From Candidatus Bathyarchaeota archaeon (GTDB lineage Archaea > Thermoproteota > Bathyarchaeia > 40CM-2-53-6 > FEN-987), in assembly GCA_003152955.1 (NCBI GenBank), contig PMBQ01000049.1, positions 2,784 to 8,069 on the forward strand: a DNA stretch of 5,286 nt. Direction: 5' to 3'. The notes below the pieces were generated by a model. The model was not told the origin of the DNA. It did no database searches and worked only from the letters and a program-made list of their open reading frames with translations. Below are positions 1-4,945 of the stretch, piece after piece (position 1 is the first letter of the stretch; the number at the start of each line of letters is the position of its first letter). The translations under genes and the position numbers were made by a program.

Positions 1-1512
1 ATCGTCGCTACTTGGAGTCCTCCCAGCGGAAGCCCATTTCAACGTACGGCTTCAACAACCTTCGTCGTGCAAGGGCCTGCTTTCGATTTTTCGTTGGGAC
101 TCTCACCATCATCACAAACCGTAGAGCAGGGCGGAGATGCAATGTACAAAGTTCTTCTCACCTACAGCAGTGCATCGTACAGCGGGATCACCATTTCTGT
201 TGACTTGAGCGGTTTGGGTCCTGGGATGACTTGGCAAACAACGAGCAGCGGAGACCTGCGGGTGTCCACTTCACCCACCAGTCCAACGGGAACGTACACA
301 TTCGTTTTGGTCGGGTATGCGCAGGGAGTTACTCATCAGGCAACAGCAAGTCTGACAGTTGTGCCGAAGGCCCCAGCTTTCGACTTCTCAGTATCGGTCT
401 CTCCCTCCAGTCAGACATTAGGCATTGGCCAGACAACGTCATACTCGGTCGCAGTCAACTTAGCCGGTGGATCAGCGTCCACGGTGGCGCTAAGCCTGTC
501 GGGTCTCCCGTCAGGGGTGACCTACAGTTTTGCTCCCCAAACTGGGACGCCATCATTCTCGTCAACTCTTGCCCTCAACGCCGGCAGTGCGTCGTCGAAA
601 GGCACCTACACGATTACGATAACTGCCACGGGCGGGGGTATGTCGAAGACAACGACAGCGACCCTTATTGTAGCGGACGCCCCGGACTTTACGATAACTG
701 TCTCGCCTACAACAACATCAGTGAAACAGGGCCAGAAAACCACTTTCAATGTTGCCGTTAGCCCGACCGGTGGTTTTGATGGGGTAGTTGCACTATCAGT
801 GTCAGGGCTTCCCACTGGTGCAACTCCCACCTTCACGGTTCCATCCGGCAAGCCCTCTTTCACGACTGCTTTGACGATTGATGTGTCAGTGTCAACTCCT
901 GAAGGCAGTTACCAGCCTAGCGTAGATGCGTCAGGTGCTGGCAAGAGTCACTCTGCAAAGATCGAGTTGAGCATAGAAAAGAAGCCGAAGCAGGCGTCAA
1001 CGCTGTCCATTTCACAACCAAATCAGCAAGGAGACACGATCACGGTCACAGGTCAACTATCACCCCCCAGGCCTGCAACAATCACCCTGACGTTCAACGG
1101 ACCGGATGGTTCGACGCTGACTCGAACTGTGCCAACCTCATCGAGTGGAACGTACTCGCAAAGTCTCAAGCCCACTGTAACGGGAGCATGGACTGTTCTC
1201 GCAACCTGGGAAGGCGATGATGACTACTTGGGAGCGACAAGCGAGACGATCTCCTTCAATGTGGTGGAGAACCCATTCAACACTCTACTGGGCGTCATTC
1301 CAGGAGGTGTGTTGGGACTTCTAGGCATCATCGCCGTAGTGGCAATCGTCGCAATTGCACTGCTGATGCATTCTAGAGGAACTCCTCAACAGCCTGCCCA
1401 GACTATGCAAGGCTCATCGACAACTTTGACTGGAACCGTTTTCTGCCAACAATGCAGACAGAAGATCCCCGAACAAACAAGGTTCTGCCCCCACTGTGGA
1501 GCAGAACAATAG
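1..1512 (+). CDS. Ig-like repeat surface protein with TM anchor and C-terminal zinc ribbon (5' partial)
   Basis: The frame is open from base 1, so the true start lies outside the window; 503 codons are visible, ending in TAG. Residues 1-24 look like the end of an Ig-like domain similar to the last one (compare VATW...TTFVV with LATW...SETISFNVV). Three tandem repeats of about 100 residues follow, beginning FDFSLGLSPSS (28), FDFSVSVSPSS (127) and DFTITVSPTTT (229); repeats 2 and 3 share SLSGLPSG/SVSGLPTG cores. Residues 332-423 form a different beta-rich Ig-like domain. A hydrophobic helix spans about 429-455, then a linker and a zinc ribbon with C482-x2-C485 and C496-x2-C499. This implies repeats outside the cell and a zinc ribbon inside it. 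Such repeats are common in archaeal and bacterial surface proteins, where they act as stalks or adhesion modules; the ligand is unknown. It converges on the gene at 1604-2149, which has a matching tail. Confidence 0.85.
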   Translation: MVATWSPPSGSPFQRTASTTFVVQGPAFDFSLGLSPSSQTVEQGGDAMYKVLLTYSSASYSGITISVDLSGLGPGMTWQTTSSGDLRVSTSPTSPTGTYTFVLVGYAQGVTHQATASLTVVPKAPAFDFSVSVSPSSQTLGIGQTTSYSVAVNLAGGSASTVALSLSGLPSGVTYSFAPQTGTPSFSSTLALNAGSASSKGTYTITITATGGGMSKTTTATLIVADAPDFTITVSPTTTSVKQGQKTTFNVAVSPTGGFDGVVALSVSGLPTGATPTFTVPSGKPSFTTALTIDVSVSTPEGSYQPSVDASGAGKSHSAKIELSIEKKPKQASTLSISQPNQQGDTITVTGQLSPPRPATITLTFNGPDGSTLTRTVPTSSSGTYSQSLKPTVTGAWTVLATWEGDDDYLGATSETISFNVVENPFNTLLGVIPGGVLGLLGIIAVVAIVAIALLMHSRGTPQQPAQTMQGSSTTLTGTVFCQQCRQKIPEQTRFCPHCGAEQ

Positions 1513-1603
1513 AGGATACGTAACCGAATCTCGAACCGAATGCAAATCGGCCTATTGAGGTGCAGCTGATGGCCTCCAGTAGGCTAAGAATTATTCATAC
1601 CCG

Positions 1604-2149
1604 CTACTGCTTGACGCCACATTTTGGGCAGAAGTTTACGTTTTCCGGAATTTTTTGGCCACATCCAATACAGATTTTTCCCACATTATCGGATTGCGAA
1701 GTTGGCGTCGGTTTTCTTGCGTCTTGTATTGCTTTGATCCATTCATCGAATAATCCTTTGAGACCAGAAGACACCCCCACCTTGTAGAATACCACTTTCG
1801 GATTCTCGGGAGCGTTCCATCTGACCACTAGGAAGGGGGTTGTGAGTTGTTTTTCAATCTTAGCTTCCGATATGTCCGGGAGGCTTAGTTGGAAACTCTC
1901 CGGCCTCTCAAGGGCCTTGTCCAGTTCCTCCGGTTTGACTTTCATCATCGATTTCAGTGCCATGCTTCCAAATAGTCCTGCGGCAACCATGCGCTTCGCA
2001 AGACCCTCGTCGGATTGCGCGAAGATTAGCCGCCTATCCGTCAGAATGAGTGTTCCGGCTGGAGGATTGAACCTGTACTTCTTGTCTCCTTTCTCTCTGA
2101 GGCCGAGTCCTGATTCAATTTTTATTACAGTTTCTTCAGAGCTTGACAT
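1604..2149 (-). CDS. PH/GRAM-like domain protein with C-terminal zinc ribbon
   Basis: A 181-residue soluble protein with an ATG start and no signal peptide. Residues about 8-143 resemble a bacterial/archaeal PH-like or GRAM-like fold: the strand-turn motif GTLILTDRRLIFAQ (32-45) is typical of proteins in which LTDRRLIF follows the first strands, and FLVVRW (106-111) and KVVFYKVG (118-125) look like later strands, followed by a helix (about 131-145). A polar linker leads to a zinc ribbon with C160-x2-C163 and C174-x2-C177, ending FCPKCGVKQ. Family members often bind lipids, membranes or protein partners; the role here is not known. No Shine-Dalgarno is visible before the ATG and a weak TATA-like CTTAAGA sits about 35 nt upstream, so a short-leader or leaderless transcript is likely. 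It is convergent with the surface-protein gene, with a 91-nt gap. Confidence 0.85.
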   Translation of the reverse strand: MSSSEETVIKIESGLGLREKGDKKYRFNPPAGTLILTDRRLIFAQSDEGLAKRMVAAGLFGSMALKSMMKVKPEELDKALERPESFQLSLPDISEAKIEKQLTTPFLVVRWNAPENPKVVFYKVGVSSGLKGLFDEWIKAIQDARKPTPTSQSDNVGKICIGCGQKIPENVNFCPKCGVKQ

Positions 2150-2573
2150 GAAATATCAAAAAGTGATCCTAGCAACTTCTTCTTAAGAGTTGGTCGTCAG
2201 AAAGTGTGTGTGCGCACCAGTAGACCCAGAGTATTTTGAGTTTACAATTCTGTCGCATTAATTGGTGAAGTGTCTTATTTTGGCGGCTGGAGGCATTATT
2301 CCATGACTCGTTGTTAGTCTTCTCAGTTCTCCAATAGAGGTATGGTATTCTCGAACCGATAACCGGATCCCATCTGCTTCAACACTTAGGCTAATTCGAG
2401 ATAGCGAAATCGGAGCCTAGCAAAGCATGGTGAATCGTATCAATTGAATGTGCGAGTCAAAATTTATGATCCAATATAGATGTCAGCTGCCTTTTCGTTC
2501 TCGCTATCATTCTTCTCATGTTACGGTTGTCGGCCGCAAATGGTCGAACCATCACGACCGTGAGATTCAGTTA
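2150..2573. other. Intergenic stretch without an intact gene
   Basis: No ORF with a credible start and composition was found on either strand. The left end carries the promoter region of the minus-strand PH-like gene. On the minus strand, 2258-2416 is free of stops for 52 codons and reads plausibly (it includes DGIRLSVREYHTSIGELRRL), but it has no usable start codon after the upstream TAG, so it is at most a gene fragment. No RNA gene, repeat or CRISPR unit was recognised. Confidence 0.5.
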
Positions 2574-2654
2574 ATGCTACCTGACTCGATAATAGACAAG
2601 TTGTGCAAAGTCATAAAAGCAAAATCAGCACGTAATAGTGCTGACCTAGATTGA
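2448..2654 (+). pseudogene. Possible truncated ribbon-helix-helix (RHH) fragment
   Basis: A 68-codon ORF whose first 38 or so residues look unlike a folded protein. Its end, REIQLMLPDSIIDKLCKVIK followed by AKSARNSADLD, follows the start of an RHH DNA-binding domain: a short beta strand, then PDSxxDKL opening helix A, then the turn and S-A-D-L where helix B normally begins. The frame stops there, so helix B is missing. An internal ATG at 2574 lies inside the strand. The stop overlaps the TTG of the next gene (TTGA), which could mean coupling. However, a good TATA box for that gene lies inside this ORF, which argues for an independent downstream unit. I treat it as a doubtful remnant. Confidence 0.25.
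2611..2624 (+). promoter_or_regulatory. TATA-like box of the small membrane protein gene
   Basis: The A/T-rich element TCATAAAAGCAAAA is centred about 33-35 nt before the TTG start at 2651. That is close to the archaeal TATA distance for a transcript with a very short leader, and no Shine-Dalgarno is visible before the TTG. The placement is inferred from position and composition only. Confidence 0.4.
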
Positions 2655-2968
2655 AGAGTGGAAAAGGTACACTCGGATACGTGGCCTACATTCTCGCCAT
2701 AGTCGGCGGACTACTCATGGTAATCTTCAGCCTACTCTCGTTGCTAAATTATGCAATATCAATCCCATTTCAATCGCCTATCGGAGGTTTCTTCGGCGCC
2801 GGCATCATCACCCTAATCCTAGGCATCGTTGCTGTGATAGTCTCTAAGCGGGCAAGCGAGTTGATCTGGGCGATCGTATTGATCATCATTGGTTTCATCA
2901 GCGGCGGAATCGGCGGCCTGCTCGTCCTAATAGGCGGCATCTTGGGCCTGCTGTCGCATTTCATCTAG
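2651..2968 (+). CDS. Small multi-pass membrane protein, unknown function
   Basis: 105 residues, starting at TTG; an in-frame TGA lies three codons upstream and no ATG is available, so TTG is the only start that keeps the first helix complete. Hydrophobic segments lie at about 8-32, 47-64, 71-84 and 87-102; the last two are linked by a flexible GGIGG turn and may form a hairpin. The only charged cluster is SKRASE at 65-70, between helices 2 and 3. Glycine-rich helices suggest tight packing. It resembles the many short uncharacterised membrane proteins of archaea and I do not recognise the family. A TATA-like box upstream and an oligo-T tract about 50 nt after the stop suggest a single-gene transcript. 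Confidence 0.75.
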   Translation: MKSGKGTLGYVAYILAIVGGLLMVIFSLLSLLNYAISIPFQSPIGGFFGAGIITLILGIVAVIVSKRASELIWAIVLIIIGFISGGIGGLLVLIGGILGLLSHFI

Positions 2969-3019
2969 AAATTACACCTCACTGTACCTGAAACGCTGGC
3001 TGTATTTCCATCAGAAGCG

Positions 3020-3030
3020 CTTTTTCTTTT
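3020..3030 (+). terminator. Oligo-T terminator after the membrane protein gene
   Basis: The tract CTTTTTCTTTT lies about 50 nt after the stop of the 2651-2968 gene. Archaeal RNA polymerase commonly terminates at such T-rich tracts without a hairpin. No strong stem is seen before it. Confidence 0.45.
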
Positions 3031-3047
3031 GGAAACAATCCTGCAAT

Positions 3048-3143
3048 ATGGGTTCCTGTTTCCCAGACAAGGATCCTGCGATACCAAACTATTGGATGAA
3101 GTTCAACAAGCCAGTCCGCAGCGAACAGGAGTTAGCTGCATGA
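3048..3143 (+). CDS. Doubtful 31-residue ORF
   Basis: ATG to TGA, 31 codons. The reading (MGSCFPDKDPAIPNYWMKFN, then KPVRSEQELAA) is reasonable in composition. The same frame is open upstream to inside the end of the 2651-2968 gene, without an alternative start. No Shine-Dalgarno is visible. The T-rich tract at 3020-3030 lies just upstream and would be a poor promoter. It could be a small protein, a gene remnant or chance. I do not recognise it. Confidence 0.2.
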   Translation: MGSCFPDKDPAIPNYWMKFNKPVRSEQELAA

Positions 3144-3222
3144 GTCGCTATTGGTTTCTGGCTCGGAGATGGGTGTAGGGGATTTCAGCCCAGCCCCAAT
3201 TTGCCGGTAACATGTTCTCCCC

Positions 3223-3230
3223 AAAAAATT
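3223..3230 (-). terminator. Oligo-T terminator of the tRNA-Leu gene
   Basis: On the minus strand the run AATTTTTT begins about 36 nt after the encoded CCA of the tRNA. A shorter AATTTT lies nearer, at about 3255-3260. Both are plausible archaeal termination tracts for the precursor. Confidence 0.4.
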
Positions 3231-3313
3231 ACACCACCCCCCTATTCCAGGTCCAAAATTATGGATGGTGCGGGGGAGGGGATTTGAACCCCTGAACCCC
3301 TGCGGGACGAGGT

Positions 3314-3337
3314 CTCTTAACATCCGGATTTGATGTG
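3314..3337 (-). other. tRNA-Leu intron at canonical position 37/38
   Basis: 24 nt. It fits the archaeal splicing motif: anticodon stem CGAGG/CCTCG as outer helix, loop bases 32-35 (CTCA) opposite intron TAAG as central helix, 3-nt bulges GGC and AGA, and a perfect inner stem ACATC/GATGT with a 7-nt loop. One central pair is a C34-A mismatch. Splicing by the tRNA endonuclease is inferred. Confidence 0.75.
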
Positions 3338-3344
3338 CCTGAGC

Positions 3345-3371
3345 TTCACGTACGCATGGTTTCTGATGCGT
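3345..3371 (-). other. tRNA-Leu intron in the anticodon stem, position 30/31
   Basis: 27 nt. It contains the hairpin ACGCAT-CAGAAACC-ATGCGT. Exon bases CGCG and intron bases CGTG can form a four-pair central helix with one G-U pair, with AAG as the 3' bulge; there is one extra A next to the inner helix, so the motif is relaxed. Only this excision restores CGAGG opposite CCTCG, so the ends are fixed by the mature tRNA. Confidence 0.65.
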
Positions 3372-3393
3372 CTCGCGCCTTTGACCTAGCCTC

Positions 3394-3414
3394 ACCCTCA
3401 CTCAACGTGAGTTT
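3394..3414 (-). other. Putative tRNA-Leu intron in the D arm (about 12/13)
   Basis: About 21 nt built round the hairpin ACTCA-CGT-TGAGT, inserted between the 5' D-stem strand GCC and the rest of the D loop. The extra length and the hairpin are clear. The splice ends may shift by one to three bases, because several choices give an acceptable D loop and the best bulge-helix-bulge pairing has a mismatch. Confidence 0.45.
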
Positions 3415-3417
3415 GGC

Positions 3418-3445
3418 GGTAGGGGGTTACGCTTTGCGCTACGCC
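3418..3445 (-). other. Putative tRNA-Leu intron between acceptor and D stem (about 9/10)
   Basis: About 28 nt separate GCGGGGGTA (bases 1-9) from the only available GCC partner for the 3' D-stem strand GGC. The segment ends in CCCCCTACC, which can pair with the 5' acceptor strand GGGGG or with GGTAGG at its own start, and holds a short GCGC-AAA-GCGT stem. TA occurs at both ends, so cutting at 7/8 or 9/10 would give the same joined sequence in some registers. The position is unusual and the ends are uncertain. Confidence 0.4.
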
Positions 3446-3572
3446 TACCCCCGCATAAGCCAAGGCCCTACCCCGCACATGACATCTTGCAAGAAACGCG
3501 GGCGGCACATAAGGATAACGCGAACGTTATTGATCAAAGAAGGCGCTGCAGAGAGAACTCACGCGTTCGGAG

Positions 3573-3969
3573 TCAAGTGTGGGTTCTGGTTAGCCTCGTA
3601 GCGCTCCAGAAAGTCATCCCGCCCATCAGAAGCGACAGTAGCACGATCACAAAGGCGGTCGCCTCATGCGACATGAGCAGGACATCCGGCTCCCCGAGAA
3701 AACTGGCGCCCCAAGAAGACCTGCAGCACGACGATAATCGTGAGAACCGTCATCGTAACCTTTGAGTAAACAATCCCCGTCTTGGCTCTAAACGCCAAAA
3801 CGGCTAACGCCACAACAAGAACGCGTCCGAAGATTCCAATGCCCATGTGAATATCGCGAAGACCCTGAATATCAGCAGCAACTTGAAAATCTAAAACAAC
3901 CTGAAAGATCGCACCTATCAAAACAATAGTGCCCAAGACAGGAACAAGTGTCACCAAGAAAACCCACAA
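3573..3969 (-). pseudogene. Four-helix membrane protein, compact heme A synthase-like (CtaA/COX15-like), frameshifted
   Basis: Read from TTG at 3969, one frame gives helices at residues about 3-26, 40-60 and 70-87, then soon hits a stop at 3664-3666. Dropping one base of the GGGG run at 3709-3712 joins it to a second frame (ASFLGEPDVLLMSHEATAF...) that adds a fourth helix (about 103-122) and ends in TGA at 3573-3575, giving 131 residues. The joined protein is an internal duplication: IFQVVL...IH and VLQVFLG...SH, with Q23-x17-H41 and Q83-x17-H101. The QVxLG motif followed by a helix-embedded His is typical of heme A synthase halves, and a four-helix archaeal version is known from Aeropyrum. 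Heme binding in the membrane is therefore likely, but other heme-b four-helix families are possible. The shift may be a real mutation or a sequencing error. An in-frame TGA just upstream fixes the TTG start. Confidence 0.6.
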
Positions 3970-4011
3970 CGCTCACAGTATGTTCTGTTTCTAAGTCTGA
4001 CGGCTCCCTTG

Positions 4012-4017
4012 AAAAAA
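4012..4017 (-). terminator. Oligo-T terminator after the glycine-zipper gene
   Basis: On the minus strand a run of six T lies 27 nt after the TAG of the 4044-4295 gene and before the TTG of the next gene, so these two genes are probably separate transcripts. Confidence 0.4.
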
Positions 4018-4043
4018 GCAGTGCGAGTCTAAACCGCAGTGGT

Positions 4044-4295
4044 CTAGTACGCCGGTGGCCCGACGTAGAAGACGGGGCAACAGTAGCAGCCATAGTAGGG
4101 ATATGAAACCGGGTGTCCGTAGGCCGGTCTAGTCAATTTGCTGGCTGCTGCACCAACGCCAAGCCCAGCAAGAGCACCCACACCGACACCAACAGTTGCC
4201 CGAGTCAAACCTGCCGCAACGTGACCCAGCGATCCACCAGCAGCCGCACCCAACAAGGCCCTGCGGCCTAAAGAAAAATCGGCAATTCCTTTCAC
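4044..4295 (-). CDS. Glycine-zipper small protein with Tyr/Cys/Pro-rich tail
   Basis: 83 residues, GTG start. The upstream in-frame stop is about 33 nt away and no ATG is available; a TATA-like box 25 nt before the GTG suits a leaderless transcript. Residues 14-50 are almost only Gly, Ala, Val and Leu in GxxxG spacing (LLGAAAGGSLG, GVGVGALAGLGVGAA), which is the pattern of glycine-zipper segments that insert in or span membranes and oligomerise. The tail (59-83) is quite different: YGHPVSYPYYGCYCCPVFYV, with cysteines 70, 72 and 73, ending PPAY. The Cys cluster could bind metal or form disulfides. Basic residues R11, R12 and R32 flank the Gly-rich part. I do not recognise the family. It lies between the ferredoxin gene and the heme-synthase-like gene on the same strand. 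Confidence 0.65.
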   Translation of the reverse strand: MKGIADFSLGRRALLGAAAGGSLGHVAAGLTRATVGVGVGALAGLGVGAAASKLTRPAYGHPVSYPYYGCYCCPVFYVGPPAY

Positions 4296-4315
4296 TAAGG
4301 AAAATTCGACGAAGC

Positions 4316-4323
4316 GAAATATG
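4316..4323 (-). promoter_or_regulatory. TATA-like box of the glycine-zipper gene
   Basis: Minus-strand CATATTTC is centred about 25 nt upstream of the GTG at 4295, the archaeal TATA distance for a transcript that begins at or next to the start codon. No Shine-Dalgarno is present. Confidence 0.4.
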
Positions 4324-4401
4324 TGAACTTAGTGAACGCCGACTGTTCTCCGATGGATAAAGGCTACGTAAGAAAATAGGTTAGGGAAATGGGGTAGGAG
4401 A

Positions 4402-4791
4402 TCACGCGAAGGGGCCAACGCCTTCGGTAATCTTAATGGCCTGTACAGGGCACTGAATCTCACAAGCTCGGCAGAAGATGCAGTCCCGCTCACGAATCGG
4501 GTCGGCCTTCCATCGGTCGAGAAGCGGTTTACCACTGTCGTTCGGCAATTTCTTGTCAACCTTCTCCTGCTCGCCTGGAATGTCCATCTTGTCGAACACG
4601 TTCACTGGACAGACTGAGATGCAGATTCCATCAGCGATGCAAATGTCAAAGTCCACCGCGACCGCGACACCATGCACGCCAAGCTCTTTACTCACGCCAG
4701 CCTTCTTCCGAATCTCGTGCCCCTCGTGGTCCCCTGCCTTGGGCCATTCGTTCGGGAAGGTTTGGTCGTCGATTATTCTTCTTTCCGTCAT
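4402..4791 (-). CDS. zfx: Zinc-containing dicluster ferredoxin ([3Fe-4S][4Fe-4S])
   Basis: 129 residues, ATG start with a Shine-Dalgarno 6 nt upstream. It is a small cytoplasmic electron carrier of the type that accepts electrons from 2-oxoacid:ferredoxin oxidoreductases in Sulfolobus and Thermoplasma. The N-terminal extension carries DHEGH and VHG (H22, H25, H40); with D97 in KADP these match the three His and one Asp that hold the structural zinc in the Sulfolobus protein. First cluster motif: C51-x2-D54-x2-C57-x3-C61-P, where Asp replaces the second Cys, as in [3Fe-4S] sites. Second: C104-x2-C107-x2-C110-x3-C114-P, a full [4Fe-4S] set. The linker between the motifs (67-97) is about 15 residues longer than I recall for Sulfolobus. 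The gene stands alone, with no oxidoreductase beside it. Confidence 0.93.
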   Translation of the reverse strand: MTERRIIDDQTFPNEWPKAGDHEGHEIRKKAGVSKELGVHGVAVAVDFDICIADGICISVCPVNVFDKMDIPGEQEKVDKKLPNDSGKPLLDRWKADPIRERDCIFCRACEIQCPVQAIKITEGVGPFA

Positions 4792-4797
4792 CTACTA

Positions 4798-4802
4798 CAC
4801 CT
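4798..4802 (-). promoter_or_regulatory. Shine-Dalgarno site of the ferredoxin gene
   Basis: Minus-strand AGGTG is complementary to the archaeal 16S 3' end and sits 6 nt before the ATG at 4791. It supports that start and shows that this gene has a leader, unlike its neighbours. Confidence 0.55.
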
Positions 4803-4825
4803 AACGTGGCCGCCTGAGGGAGGGA

Positions 4826-4836
4826 CGTATTAAGAA
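4826..4836 (-). promoter_or_regulatory. TATA-like box of the ferredoxin gene
   Basis: Minus-strand TTCTTAATACG is centred about 40 nt before the ATG, predicting a leader of roughly 10-15 nt that would just include the Shine-Dalgarno site. Assigned by position and A/T content only. Confidence 0.35.
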
Positions 4837-4945
4837 GATTTGCGTGTCACACCTGAACCTGACAATACGCGACGACTTAGAGGAAACTGCGAGCAAGCAA
4901 AGCCGCAGAAGAATGTTCAACGCGAATGTCCTCAAGCAGACTGAA

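Larger units (their letters stand above)
3266..3454 (-). tRNA. tRNA-Leu(CAG), multiply intron-split, CCA encoded
   Basis: Acceptor strands GCGGGGG (3448-3454) and CCCCCGC (3270-3276) pair fully, followed by A73 and CCA. The T arm is AGGGG-TTCAAAT-CCCCT. The long variable arm TCCCGCAGGGGTTC marks a class II tRNA, and the loop CTCAGGA with anticodon CAG (3339-3341) makes it leucine. The 189-nt gene is about 100 nt too long. Removing 3418-3445, 3394-3414, 3345-3371 and 3314-3337 gives an 89-nt tRNA. Its D arm reads GCC...AGGTCAAAGGC and its anticodon stem CGAGG/CCTCG is perfect. The exons are 9, 3, 22, 7 and 48 nt. The 37/38 and 30/31 introns are well supported. The two in the 5' part are required by the cloverleaf, but their exact ends are uncertain by a few bases. 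Confidence 0.8.

Noticed and set aside
231..863. Out-of-frame ORFs inside the Ig-like repeat gene (231-761 plus, 606-863 minus).
   Set aside because: They are antisense or shifted shadows of a repetitive Thr/Ser/Val-rich coding region.
1560..2186. Plus-strand ORFs at 1560-1787 and 1842-2186.
   Set aside because: They lie antisense to the PH-like zinc-ribbon gene, which has clear domain motifs.
3132..3601. ORFs on both strands across the tRNA region (3132-3401 minus, 3335-3601 plus, 3487-3765 plus).
   Set aside because: They read through the tRNA-Leu gene and its promoter side or the antisense of the membrane gene; their translations are Arg/Pro/Ser-rich with no domain-like features.
3872..4093. 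Minus-strand ORF of 73 codons ending in a Cys-rich tail (FRFSSCC).
   Set aside because: It overlaps the end of the glycine-zipper gene and the start of the heme-synthase-like gene in another frame; its composition is that of a shadow frame.
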